Origin: Acanthacorydalis orientalis
Lineage: Eukaryota; Arthropoda; Insecta; Megaloptera; Corydalidae
Direction: 5' to 3'
DNA: 64,000 bases
Assembly (NCBI GenBank): GCA_034766995.1
Contig: CM068320.1
Location: 11,484,187 to 11,548,186 of the forward strand
The position numbers and the translations under genes were made by a program. Shown here piece by piece: positions 47,880-59,763 of the stretch; within the stretch, counting starts at the first letter, position 1, and each line of letters starts with the position of its first letter. The notes beneath the pieces are model-generated. The model was not told the DNA's origin. It did no database searches and saw only the letters and a list, made by a program, of their open reading frames with translations.

Positions 47880-47880
<1 letters not shown>
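46731..47880 (+). pseudogene. LINE 3' end with RNase H domain (I/LOA/R1-like group)
   Basis: This is the largest GC-rich block of the window, at about 55%. In order it shows the end of the reverse-transcriptase region (EIKGAAVASAYRLKACGQW), then the RNase H domain: WYTDGG (first Asp), the EVTAILG block (Glu), ICSDSQAALRAL (Asp) and WVPSHSSKRGNEIPDRLA (last His/Asp). After it comes the C-terminal region with RIVTGHGRLSYHEHTYGR, HLLAECPAW and a stop at 47797. The four RNase H acidic residues are recognisable, but frame changes near 46985, 47075 and 47430 and the 5' truncation kill it. A short 3' untranslated region ends in (ATCT)n. RNase H places it with I, LOA or R1-type LINEs; the exact clade needs the missing part. 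The antisense frames here are shadows. Confidence 0.85.
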
Positions 47881-47953
<73 letters not shown>

Positions 47954-47972
47954 ATTATTATTATTATTATTC
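47879..47972. repeat. (ATCT)n(TA)n(ATT)n compound microsatellite
   Basis: Nine ATCT units, a TA tract, then eight ATT units. It directly follows the LINE 3' end and is probably seeded by its tail. Confidence 0.95.
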
Positions 47973-48370
47973 AGATACACATATCAGGTTTCTTAAAAAA
48001 TATTTTAGAAGAGCAATGACATACAAGATTTAAATTTATTGAAAAAATTAATTCAAATTAAAATGTATCTTAAAAGATATAAACAAAACATATAATAAAA
48101 GTGCAATTAATATTTTGGCTCTTTCTAACACATTCTACATTTTGTTTGTAAGAAAAAGTTTGTTTATGAGCATAAAATATATCTGTTTATACAAAATCGA
48201 TAAATCTGTACACGAATGCACATTAACAACGTTCAATTAATTTTTAAATAGTTGAGTAGATGTTTTCATGCAACAAAGCGTATAACGCAGAACGTTTGAT
48301 ATAAACAAAACAGTAAGGTAAATATACCTATGGCTTGTTAATTCAACGCTATAGGCAATCCAATTTATTA

Positions 48371-48397
48371 CTAACTCCAGGTCTAGAGACTGGAGTA
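48371..48397. repeat. short perfect hairpin
   Basis: ACTCCAG and CTGGAGT pair across a 9-base loop in a slightly GC-raised stretch of no known function. Confidence 0.6.
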
Positions 48398-48845
48398 CTT
48401 CATTATCATTTTAAAGATAAAGGGCTGCCTATGTTCACAAAACTCATAATTATATTGAAGGAGTAGATCAAATATGTAAACCCTTTTCATACTTAAAAGA
48501 TTCCCAACCTTTACTTTTACATAAATAAGCGATGTTGTTTACATTTGTAATCATTGTGAAAATATGTTAATATTTGTTTTACAAGTAAAATATACATTAC
48601 TATATTTATGAATAAATACATACATGCACATTTATTTGTATGCATAGGTGATTTAATTTAAATATGATAAAATCACAATATTATTGATTTTTCAATCTAA
48701 TACGAATTTAATATTACTTTATATAAAATTTAAATAATAATAAACATTGTTCGATTATTAGCATTTCAGTAAATAATATTATTTAACAATTAATATAATT
48801 TTTATTAACAAATTTATTGCACTATTGTTCAAATTAACATATTTG

Positions 48846-48877
<32 letters not shown>

Positions 48878-49572
48878 CGAGGGTCGTTTGATAAGTTTGG
48901 TAAATTCTACGATATGGCGCCACCATACATTTGATAACGTCACAGTTGTCACTTTCAGGTCACTTTTCAAACTAGCATAGGCGAAATTTCAGCCAAAAGT
49001 GACGCGTTGTTCACTTCTACACATGTTTGAAGCGAGTATTGCAGCAGTTGCCGCAACAATGGAAAAAACGAGTAAGCCTTTTTATGTCGATTCGTCAGCG
49101 TGGATAACACATGGATCCACCACTACACACCTGAGTCGAAGCAGCAGCAAAAGAAGTGACAAAGACTGATGAAAGTGCGTCGAAAAAGAAGAAGACCACT
49201 TTCACCAGGACAACGTACCATCCTACAAATCGACCGTCACAGTAAAAAAATTGAACGAATTATGCATAGAATTGATTCCTCATTCATCCTCTTCTCTGAA
49301 CTTGACCCCGTGCAACTTCTTGTTCTTCTCAAACTTGAAAATTTGGCTCGGTGGGAAGAATTTCTCGTCGAATGAGGATGTCATCGCTGCCGTCAATATG
49401 TATTTTGCAGAACTTGAGAAAAGCTACTTTTACGACGGGATAAAAAAATTGGAAACTCGCTGAACCAAATGTACAGCTCCCAATGCAGACTATGTTTAGA
49501 AATAAAATCGTTTTTTTTCTAAAAAAATGATGTTTAACTTACTTTCTTTACCATACTTATCAAACGACCCTC
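48878..49572 (+). mobile_element. Internally deleted mariner, second lineage
   Basis: Near-perfect terminal inverted repeats (GAGGGTCGTTTGATAAGT and its complement ACTTATCAAACGACCCTC) are flanked by TA on both sides, next to (TA)n tracts. Between them lie, in order, a start MEKTSKPF, the first catalytic block VDNTWIHHYTPESKQQ (Asp kept, next Glu changed to Asn), the second block FHQDNVPSYKS (Asp kept), and PHSSSSLNLTPCNFLFF. In that last block the third catalytic Asp (family: SPDLAPCDF) is Asn. It ends VIAAVNMYFAELE...FYDGIKKLETR. The N-terminal DNA-binding region and the segment between the first two catalytic blocks are deleted. It belongs to the DD34D mariners common in Hymenoptera and Hemiptera. 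Confidence 0.88.
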
Positions 49573-49574
49573 AT

Positions 49575-49677
49575 ATACATACATATATATATATATAAAT
49601 ATATATGTATATAACTCACTTAAACTTTAAAAATTTTAAGGTGGGCATGATAGACACTAAAACGAAACGATGAAATA

Positions 49678-49741
<64 letters not shown>
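49575..49741. repeat. two (TA)n tracts
   Basis: 49575-49612 with AAATA break, and 49681-49741 with about 29 units. AT-rich unique sequence lies between. Confidence 0.93.
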
Positions 49742-49744
<3 letters not shown>

Positions 49745-50305
49745 AATACGAATATCCAAAATAGGAGGAGAGTGCAAACTGGTTTTGTGAACATTGATTT
49801 AAGAAACTACTGAAGACGAAAACTTAAAAACACTAAGTATATACCATTTTTTCTGATTGCATATATTTAGTTTTATGAAATTCCGAAAAAAAAGTTGAAT
49901 AATCAAAGTTTTCGGAGGCAAATCCTAAAGCATACTTTTTATCGGTTTCAAAAAAAGTATCCAACTATTTTGCTATCCAAGATACTAATACTTACAGTCA
50001 TATGAATCATGAAAGTGTTAATAGAATTTGTGAATACATAAGATGGAATAGGAGTTTTTAATAATTTTAAAAATTCGTACATATACTGATATTTGCATTT
50101 TCTTACATTGAATTGTTAAATTACGATTAAAAATCGCTAATTAAACCATTTATTTGAACGGCAGACACAAAAAATAGAGTATAATAGCTCTGCGATCATA
50201 ATATTCTTATTCTATTTGTATTATCTATAACAATATTTGTTATTAACTATTTAAAAAGCATAATTCTGTTTGGAAGACTATATATGTAGTTTTCTATTAC
50301 TGAAG

Positions 50306-50452
50306 AATAAACATACAATTTTCACAAGGAAAAGTCAGTTTTGACATGCAATATGCTAAATGATTTTAAATTAAACGATGTGTGCACGCGATCACTGGCA
50401 GATTATTACTCTGAATTTCATTACAGACATGTTTACATTATTCTGTGTTAAA
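50306..50452 (+). other. open frame of uncertain status
   Basis: Forty-eight codons are open to TAA near 50452 with balanced composition (MLNDFKLNDVCTRSLADYYS after an inner ATG at 50348). The second plus frame is also open over 34 codons. No splice signals stand out. Confidence 0.15.
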
Positions 50453-50620
50453 AAGTATGAAACATCATATGATGTTTATTAGGAATTGCATGTATATTAT
50501 ACATTTTTTCGAATTATATACAATCTAAAAAAGGGACAATGTATTTTAGCACGAAATTTCTAGAAATTAAAGTGCTTTTTAGAAATGTAGTCATCTGTAA
50601 TTTGTATAAAGTTATAACAC

Positions 50621-50656
50621 ACACATATATATATATATATATGTGTGTGTGTGTAT
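50621..50656. repeat. palindromic (CA)n(TA)n(TG)n microsatellite
   Basis: ACACACA, TA units and TGTGTGT form a nearly perfect inverted repeat of 36 bases. Confidence 0.93.
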
Positions 50657-50894
50657 AATTACATGATGTGTTAGTCTCTAATAAATATGAATAGACACAA
50701 AATTTAAAAGATCTGAACAGATTTATTATCATGCATGACATTATTATTAATAATCTAAATAAAACTCTATTCTTCAAATATATACGTATAATGTAACCTA
50801 AAAAATCTTAATACATTTTTTAACGCATTTAAAACACTGTTCTCTTATTAAACTCCTGAAATCATTTTCTGTTGATATTAAACATATAAAATTT

Positions 50895-50976
50895 TTAATT
50901 AAATAAATTATCAATCTGAACTCGGTCGGTACCTATGCCTTGAAGCCATTTGTACCAGTCTTGAGAAGTAAATTGA
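50895..50976 (-). CDS. candidate terminal exon, minus strand
   Basis: On the minus strand the acceptor TATGTTTAATTGTAGCAG ends at 50977. In phase 2 (one base completes a codon) 26 codons follow to TAA at 50897-50895, reading QFTSQDWYKWLQGIGTDRVQ then IDNLFN. GC is about 38% against about 20% around it. Two Trp and the even composition argue against chance. An alternative reading uses a donor at ATAG|GTACCG, making a 44-base internal exon. The rest of the gene would lie to the right. The family is not recognised. Confidence 0.36.
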
Positions 50977-50999
50977 CTGCTACAATTAAACATAATACA

Positions 51000-51570
51000 A
51001 AAATTTAATTGTGTTTAGGAGATTTTCATTTCAAAAATACATTTCAAATCATAATTAATCAAGAGAAGTTAAAAAATATTCTTAATTATGGTATTTTTTT
51101 TTGACACGATATTTAGTATTAAAAGTGTTATATATTCAAAAATATATGTTATATATTCAAATTTTGATCTGCGTGCCCTTAAAATTTATTTATTTTTTCT
51201 CAAATTATAACATTTTCTTAAACAAAATTTTGTATAGAGAAGAAAATAATATATGCATCGTACAGTAGAGTTTAAAAAGATTCATAGTTTTAAAAAATTA
51301 CATGACAAAATCTCAATAACTCTATATATATATATATAGTTATAAAAAAAAATATATTATAAAAAAAATTAATTATAAGTTGTGGATTTTTAAATTTATC
51401 CATCGAGTTTTCAAAATTTAATAAATTTTAATAATAAACTACTTTTCTTAAATTTTTATTTATATAGTTTTTTCGACCTGCATACATTAATAGTTTTCAC
51501 TTAGAAATTCTTAAGAGATTTTTAATATATTTTAATAAATTAATTTTTCACTCGCCCATCATACCACAAA
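51000..51570. other. AT-rich sequence without a recognised gene
   Basis: A/T-rich sequence with poly-A and poly-T runs. Nothing supported. Confidence 0.6.
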
Positions 51571-51580
51571 AATGATTGCA

Positions 51581-51708
51581 ATTGATTATTAATAAATTTT
51601 GATTGTTGCTTATGCGTATTTCAATGGCGATGCCTTCATCCTCAAAGCGCTATGGTATAAAGATCTAAATATGCATAAACATCAATATTGAACCGATCAA
51701 TAATCAAT
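51581..51708. repeat. Imperfect inverted repeat, about 42-bp arms
   Basis: 51581-51621 pairs with 51667-51708 at roughly two thirds of positions, including ATTGATTATT at the outer ends. The centre (TCAATGGCGATGCCTTCATC) is similar to a block at 8055-8085 (TCGATAGCGATACCTTCATT). Probably an old palindromic repeat element. Confidence 0.4.
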
Positions 51709-52185
51709 TACTGTACAGTTTGACCAAAAAAATTATTATTTATTGGCGAACGAAAATTCATTTCTGAAAATGAATTCTTAGCCACGGTATCGATACTAGA
51801 CCGTGACAATAAATTTACTTACAATTACATTTTTCAAAAATTAAAGAGTTTTGTTATTATAATTCTACTAGGCTAACGAAATTTGGATTATAAAGTATTG
51901 ATCAATTTGTAATGAATTTAAATCTGGGGTTATATGCATTTCTTTTTAATTATAGAAAACTATCTATAATTAAATACAATTTTCAATATGATTTTAAAAA
52001 TTATTTACTTATCAAATTCTATTAATTGTTATAAAATATTATCGATATAATAATAAATACGGTTTGTTAGAACCTATTTGACATAATACTTTAAGTAATT
52101 ATTTTAGACGGAAATAAAAATTAAATCATGTAATGGCATAATAAAAAAATAGATGCAATCATTTAAATTATTCTTATGAGGCAAA

Positions 52186-52186
<1 letters not shown>

Positions 52187-52264
<78 letters not shown>
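52187..52264. repeat. (TA)n microsatellite
   Basis: Pure TA tract of about 38 units. Confidence 0.96.
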
Positions 52265-52267
<3 letters not shown>

Positions 52268-52934
52268 AATATTCAGAGGAATATTAATTTATTTATTTGT
52301 CATTTTCAATTGAAACTAGCATAATTATTTTCAATTTTCACGATAACAAATACAATATTTACTCAAGTGAATTATTATTTCATGTGAAAACATTTTATAA
52401 CAATTTCAGTTTTCACAACTAAATACTTTGATACATAAAATTAATTTCAATTATTAGACAATTGTAGGTTTTGATGTCACTAAAATATTATATACGAGTT
52501 TTCACATAACAAAACTCACAAAATATATATGTTACAAATCACAACAGAGCTTTATTGACTGTATAATTTACAGAATAAGAATCAAATTACAACAAATCAA
52601 ACTAAATTGAAATATAAGGAGGTTGTCATCAATCTAATGCCTGAAATCACTGAAAATCGTTTCTAATTTACTTTCTTGTAAATTTTAGGTCAAAGGAAAC
52701 CATACCGTAGCGATGAAAGACTTTACTGATCGAATTTCATTGTTAGTATCGAAGTTGAATCTCTGGACGTCGCGTTATCGACTTTTTATTACATTTCTAA
52801 AGCACTCACAGTGTCATGAGATTTGTAACTTATTTTATCTTTAATCTCAATGAAATTTGAAATGTACATACTTATGACACGGCTGTCAATCTTAACATAG
52901 ACATAAAAGGATATTCTTCTACAAACTTTCAACG

Positions 52935-52936
<2 letters not shown>

Positions 52937-52988
<52 letters not shown>

Positions 52989-52994
52989 CATATG

Positions 52995-53039
<45 letters not shown>

Positions 53040-53050
53040 GTATGTGTGGG
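52937..53050. repeat. (TA)n microsatellite, interrupted
   Basis: TA tracts with AAATACATATG and GTATGTGTG interruptions. Confidence 0.94.
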
Positions 53051-53054
53051 TGTA

Positions 53055-53456
53055 ACCTTATATTATTTTTATAAAATAGTTAAATTCTTAAGTATATATT
53101 TCCCATTTTATATCATTTTGAATGTCATTATTCATAGATTATTGTCGAAAAAATATTCAGAAAAAAACAATATTAGATTATTTATACAATATAAATGTTG
53201 GTATAAACGTTTTAATAATTATTAATAATAAAAAAGTAATACCATTTTTTGTTTGATATTACAAGTACGTATTTTACGTAAATGTACTATCACTCAGTTT
53301 CAGTAGTTTTTAAATATATTTTTTATTTTCTCGTGCATTTCTCACAAAACTAAATTTCTACTTGATTAACGGTAAATTTTCTCTAAACTGCATGAATATT
53401 TCCACTAGTGAAGTTAAAAATCCAATTTTAAGTATTTAATATTTACAAGGTTATTG

Positions 53457-53501
<45 letters not shown>

Positions 53502-54640
53502 TATACATATTTTCTTTTAAATGTTCCTACAAAATAAAAAATAGAATGTATTATTTCTGGTCATACAAAGGCTTTAGTTTTTTAAATATTCACATATTAT
53601 CAAAATATTATGAAAAATAACGCATGGTATAGTTTTAATAATAAATACTCAATCTGATAACACTAAATAGCACCACATTACTTAATTGATTAATAAATAA
53701 TTCAATAATCGTCTATTACACTTTTTGTATCATAACTGCATTTTATAGCGTTTATAGATTTGATAAAATGAAACATTTACAGTATTCGAAGAATAGTAGA
53801 ATAAATAGGTCTTTTTCTATACAAAATATTGTTCCAAATTGACATATTTATTCTTCGTGTGGGGATGTCTACTAATATAGTTGAACAATAAAAGCACTTT
53901 TTGCACAGATCATACTATAATAATATCAATTGCAATATAATTCCAAGTCTAAAAACAATTGTTCAATCGCAATAACTATTATTTTATTAAAATTGGCTTA
54001 AATTTAATAAAATTATGATAAATTAGATACAAAATATACTGATTTCTCTTAAGCTAAATGTTAATTGTTAACATCAAACAAACTACATCTAATTACCTCT
54101 ACTGAAATGTAAGTTAAGTTTTATTTTCACTATGATATTTATGTAATCAATGTTAAAACTTTTATATTCCATAAGTTACCAAACACTGGATTTTATAAAT
54201 ATAAATAGCAATAACTAGATCATATAACGAACGATATTAATTTTTGAATATCAAATCAATTTCATTTAGCTAAATTTAAAATTATAATTTATTTATAACA
54301 GTTATACAAAATAATTTTAAAAATCTAATTTACAAGCATTGCTATTCTAAAAGCGTGTTTTTAGCTGATATTTAGTTTTAGATAATGGTTTTTAGTAAAA
54401 AAAATGTATTAAACACTAAATAAAACAACGAACAAAAAATCTCCAAATACATTTTCACATTATTTTATGAAATGTACCACATACATCCATCCACCACAAA
54501 TAAAACTCAAACAAGAAATTATTTAATATTATTGTACTCAAACCATGAATTCAAATATTTAATAGATAAGATATTAAAAAAATTTAATTATTTTACATAA
54601 GTGGAAATTTGCTAATATAATAAATTATTATATGCACATA
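53055..54640. other. AT-rich sequence without a recognised gene
   Basis: Contains a (TA)n tract at 53461-53499. No frame, splice pair or repeat family supported. Confidence 0.65.
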
Positions 54641-54646
54641 TCGACG

Positions 54647-54672
54647 TGTATATATATATATATATATATATA
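54647..54672. repeat. (TA)n microsatellite
   Basis: Left flank of the transposon at 54673. Confidence 0.9.
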
Positions 54673-55548
54673 AATGGTTTTCCAATATGAATACAATTCT
54701 TAAGAAGTTATATTTCGCTGATTTCAAATTGATAGCTTTATTTTTTTGATATTTATTAAGTTTTGACATTTCCAGCTTTAGTTACGGTTCCATATACAAG
54801 AATACATCGTAGTGAAATAATACAATTCTATTATGAAAATGGTCGTTATATAAAAAAATACATTTCGTAAATTTTGCAATATTTATTTTCGACATACTCG
54901 TTCATCTGAATCAACAATTCTTCGATTAGTTAGGGAAAGGGTGGGTGTTCACTTTGGTCCGGTGGAGTCATTAATTCTTACTTTTTTGAGAATCAGGCTG
55001 ATGAAACTATTACTGTCCAAGAGATTACAGAGATAGACACCGAAACATAATAACTTTTTTGTGGACAGAATTGGATGATACTGATCTCGAGGAAATGTGG
55101 TTCCAGCAGAACTCTGCAACAAGTCACAGAGCTGGTAAAACAACTGATTTATTAAGGACAAAATGTTTTGGTTGTGTTATTTTCAGAAATGGAGACGTTA
55201 ATTGGCCACTGAGATCCTGCGATTTAACACCGTTGGTCTACTTTCTTTGTGGTCATGTTAAAGGACAGGTGTACGCCAATAATCCCGAATAATTTCCGAC
55301 TTAAAAGATGAAATTAGAAGAATAATTGGTGGGATAGCACCCCAGTTATGTAGGGATATTATTAAAATTTTAACAAAACAATGGTTACTTGTAAGAAAGC
55401 ACGCAGTGATCACTTAACCCGTTATTATTTTTCATTCATAAATAGCATACCACCAACTACTATTTATAATGATCAAACTTGAAATTTCAGCACAAATACT
55501 TTGTTTTATTTCACTTTAAAAAAAGTGCATCCTTATGGGAAAAGTCTG

Positions 55549-55549
<1 letters not shown>
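54673..55549 (+). mobile_element. Internally deleted Tc1/mariner-type transposon inside a TA tract
   Basis: Degenerate terminal repeats match each other (left AATGGTTTTCCAATATGAAT, right complement AGACTTTTCCCATAAGGATG), and each abuts (TA)n. The N-terminus reads HRSEIIQFYYENGRYIKK near 54805, then RHTRSSESTILRLVRE. The frame then jumps to SYFFENQADETITVQEI, the sign of a deletion of over 100 codons. The catalytic block is WFQQNSATSH (family WFQQDGATCH, Asp to Asn), then NWPLRSCDLTPLVYF (Asp to Val). The C-terminus DLKDEIRRIIGGIAPQLCRD is in another frame. It belongs to the same lineage as 576-1250. Two catalytic Asp substitutions and several stops show it is dead. Confidence 0.85.
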
Positions 55550-55602
<53 letters not shown>

Positions 55603-55626
55603 AAGAGAGAAAGATATATATATATG
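55549..55626. repeat. (TA)n(GA)n compound microsatellite
   Basis: TA units, about 14 GA units, then AGAAAGAGAGAAAGATATATAT. Confidence 0.95.
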
Positions 55627-55629
55627 ATA

Positions 55630-57270
55630 CAAGTAACAGTATTGATACGTTTAAAAGCTATATAATAGTTGTTACAATTTGAATATTAAGAAATATAAAT
55701 TATATAGTAATTTTAAAATAACAAACTTAGGTCTTTTTAAGTAAAAAATTCACTTTTTAGTTATAATCATATTTATATCATTAACATCTATGTACTATAT
55801 ATGCAGAAATTTTATATATAAAAATATATAGTATATATATATATATATTTATATATGTGTATATATATAAAGCCGATGTTCCTCTAAATTTCCTTTATAC
55901 TACCTTAATAATATTGTAAGTAGAATTTTACAATTAAAGTTATAGAATTGTTAATATTATACAAATTTTTACTTTTTTTTAAATGACAAAAAAATAAATA
56001 AGAAGAAAATGTTTAGATTCTAGTTTATAAATATAAAGTAACAAAATTTACAATAATTATATCAATATGATATTGATCAGTGTTAATTATAAAAAAATGA
56101 CAACTGATTTAATATTAGAGACTGTTATACAGTAAAATGTGAAGATATGTAACATTAAACTACTTTCTACTTATATAATACTTTGAATTCTCCTCTGAAC
56201 TACCTTTAGTCAATCGATGTAAAAAAATGAACATGATTAATATAGAGTATGTTTCACTGTACTGTATCTATATGTATAATTATCGCTATATAACAGAGTT
56301 AATCTATATCTACTACTAATTTATACATACAAGACAAAAGAGGTTAACAAATGAACATGTATATTTTTTTCTTAGTGTCTTACAAAATAATTGAAATATA
56401 ATTTACTTATTATCATCTATAATAAAATTATACTGAAATGGAAGAAACGCAAAGCATTAAAAATAAAAATGGTTCCCACAATAAATATAAATAAATCCGG
56501 TTTCGTTTCATTATATTAGTGTGCTTTGTCACTTTTTTGATTGTATAACGTTAAGAAAATTTAAACAAGCTATATTTGAAATAACTATTTTACTGAAAAA
56601 ACCTGCTCATTTAATTTTATTGCCTCTTCTGTACAATTGTTACGTTACTAAAATAGAACATTTATTATATCTACGAAAGACACGGCTGACACCTGAACAA
56701 TACTAAAGAACTAAATAAAATTGTAAAAGATACTTGGTATTATAAGTCTATCTCCGTACAAAGATATAATAGCATGAATAATAGAAACACCTGCAGACCG
56801 ATTTATCTAAACAAGAAATCTCAGTTCTGACACCGAAGATGATGCATTTTTTATTTAAGAGAAAAAGCTTTATTATGTAATATTTTATTACTATAAATAT
56901 TAAATAACGATCATTACTAAAAAACGTTCATTAGCTGATAAGCTTTTTTAAGTTCAGTTAACTTAGTAGGTCCAAGTGATAATATATTTATGAAAATATA
57001 AGACAATTATAAATATATTTTTTATTTTATTATAATGAAATAACAGCATTAACTAAAAAATAATATTTAAAAAAACGTTTGTTTATAAATCTATAATTTT
57101 ATTTTTAAGCACTTTTAATTTATTAACTTATTTAATTTATTTTTTTAGCAGTCAAACAGAACATAGAAGTAATCAGCTGAAAATTATTTTTTTTTTACTT
57201 CCTAAAAATAAACATATTTTATTTGGCAATAGAGGACATTAAAAATAATAAATGACGAACATTCAGAACT
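55630..57270. other. AT-rich sequence without a recognised gene
   Basis: Contains a small (TA)n block at 55835-55870. The 61-codon frame at 56521-56706 (ending LRKTRLTPEQY) has no splice or start support. Confidence 0.55.
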
Positions 57271-57279
57271 TTTTTTGAT

Positions 57280-57480
57280 TAAACGTACGCGATAGTGTTT
57301 GTCGGTATAGACGGTGGAACTTAATCAAGTCTATAAGAATGTCTTGGAAATAACTTCGTTTCGGTCAGAATCAATTGACCCTTATAAAGGTCGCTATTGA
57401 TGATATCTATAACCAGTGTATGAGTATTATATATCATCTTGAACTATCCACCACATTCTTAGAAGATCGCTACAACCTAA
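57280..57480. other. GC-raised island with candidate exons on both strands
   Basis: About 38% GC over 200 bases. Plus strand: the acceptor TTCGTTTCGGTCAG is followed by 49 bases (57369-57417, NQLTLIKVAIDDIYNQ) and the donor CAGT|GTATGAG. Minus strand: a 38-codon frame reads INSDLYKGQLILTETKLFPR before a stop near 57324. The two readings overlap and cannot both be an exon. Confidence 0.25.
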
Positions 57481-57489
57481 TAATAGTTA

Positions 57490-58640
57490 GAATGTAGACC
57501 GCGCTGTGTATTTCTTAAAATGAAAATCCATATATTTTGTTATAAATCAAACAGATTTATATCGCTGAGCATGGATATTCAATATGTGCGTCATAACATC
57601 AAGCAGAAAATAAATATATTTTAAAAAGTACTCATTATATTCAATAAACATTAACATCACATATTTCGAAAACAATTTATTTTTTTATTATTTCAATATT
57701 CATAATTCATTTACTGATATGTTTATTTATTTACTAAACAGCTTTCAATTATTATTTTCTGTACATCTTTGTCTATATTTAGTTATTTGATCGCATATTT
57801 TACATATTTAATAAAACCAATTAATGTTACTGATTGTAAAAGTTGTAAATATCGTAATTTCGTTTGTATAATAGCGTGTACTCGTATTCCCATAAATATT
57901 TGTAATAATAAAACTGGATATCAACGTATTTATAACAAAATATACTTAATGCTTCAAAAAGTCCAAAAATAAATATTTTATTTTTTTGTGTGATATTCCT
58001 ATTTTAAATTAATTTAATAATTACATTTCTCAATATCTATTTTATAAACTGCATTAATATATCATAGTTAAATGAAGTGTAACTATGTTTGATTATGTTT
58101 AGCATAGTTTAAAAAAACCTTTTTTTAAATATTTCTATACATATTATTTTTTGACAAACGTGATTAAAAATTAATATATTAATAATTATAAAAATAACCC
58201 CACTGTCCATAAAATTGTGACTCGAAATATATTTATAATAACTCACATGTATAAAATCGATAAATTATTATTGTTTTTTTAATTATTCACTATACATTTT
58301 TTTTAGTTTTAATATAACAATAGTTTTATATATAACCCTTTTTCTTATATAGAAAAATATATGTTAATCAAATTCAGATGATCATTATAACTGAAGCTAC
58401 TATTGTAACAGATAACAATGAAGATTCATTTTGATGATATATTGAATATTCAAATACTATATATGATTGTATATAAATAATATATGTAGTGTATGTAAAA
58501 ATTTCTAATTAAATTTCTCATAATATATAAATATTGGTATCTATGTCTTCTCATAATATTTCTAATTATATAGTCTGTAAAAAGCTATAAACCTTCTTTT
58601 AATTAAAAATACACAGATTTGTTTTATGGAAGTCTCTATT
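57490..58640. other. AT-rich sequence without a recognised gene
   Basis: Nothing supported. The 67-codon frame at 57769-57972 includes DCKSCKYRNF but has no splice or start support. Confidence 0.5.
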
Positions 58641-58644
58641 ATTT

Positions 58645-58885
58645 TCTTGTTTCTGCTTCCGTTTTTGATTCTTAGCAGCTACAACAACATGAGGTCCTCA
58701 TTCTCTGTTCATATATTTCAATCTTCCTATTTATAGATTTTTCTTTTCTTTTACTCTTCTAGTATCTTGTTTATCGACTCTTCATTCCTTAAAAAGTGTT
58801 TCATAAAATTGTCTCTTCTCTTTTTTGAGTTATTACATAAATGTATATATTCTTCCACTTTCTTAAATACTTCCTCAATCATCAT
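58645..58885 (-). pseudogene. Charged, helical open frame, possibly LINE ORF remnant
   Basis: On the minus strand two ATGs (58885, 58882) open 44 codons to TAA at 58753-58751, reading MIEEVFKKVEEYIHLCNNSK, KRRDNFMKHFLRNEESINKI, LEE. After the stop the same frame gives KKRKIYK. A shifted frame gives KIEIYEQRMRTSCCC down to about 58675. The order of a Glu/Lys-rich helix followed by an RKIE.YE.RMR block resembles the N-terminal region of insect LINE proteins, but the match is loose. The matching plus strand is strikingly pyrimidine-rich. A host coiled-coil exon is an alternative. Confidence 0.3.
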
Positions 58886-59164
58886 AAATAATTACATAAA
58901 TTTCAATTTAAATCTTACTTAGCCTGAATCTGAACTATAAATTTGTATTAATTGTTTGCTTCTAATAAATTCTATAACGTCGACTTTATTCATACAAAAA
59001 ATACAAATGTTGAATTTTATTTAGGTAGCTATTTTAAGGACCCGTTGGTTACTAATATTGGAATTTAACTAGACGAAATTAACGTTAACTACATGTTAGA
59101 TGTAAATTAAATTGTATTAAAAAAAAACATTTTTTTTGTAATTCAATTTCAATATGTATTCCAT

Positions 59165-59179
59165 TTCTCTCTCTCTCTC

Positions 59180-59238
<59 letters not shown>

Positions 59239-59267
59239 GTGTGTGTGTTTGTGTGTGTGTAAACTAT

Positions 59268-59329
<62 letters not shown>

Positions 59330-59331
59330 CG
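59165..59331. repeat. Long (CT)n(TA)n(TG)n(TA)n compound microsatellite
   Basis: CT units, a TA tract, a GTGTGTGTTTGTGTGTGTG block, then a break and a second TA tract. Confidence 0.96.
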
Positions 59332-59684
59332 TTTATTGTTGCTAATTAATTTCTTTGATAAAATTTGGGACACTAAAATATAATCCTCTGTAATGATCCC
59401 TTAACTCTAATTCCTTACACACGATCAACTAAATTTCAATAATCTACTCCAACGTAGATACCATACAAACCACAAACAGATTGCTGTTATCTCGTGAGAG
59501 AAATTGCGTGCAAGGGATAATCCTTAAAATAATAGAGAAATGTATCCTTTTATATTATGTATTAATGAACAGACTAGTAAGATTGACGTTTTGTTTATTT
59601 TTATCAAATAATACACCATATGACAATGTTATATAAATATATATTAAAATATATGTAAATGTATTCAAATGTACTCATGATTTT

Positions 59685-59687
<3 letters not shown>

Positions 59688-59758
<71 letters not shown>

Positions 59759-59763
59759 TGTAT
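59688..59763. repeat. (TA)n(TATG)n compound microsatellite
   Basis: TA tract followed by eight TATG units. Confidence 0.96.
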
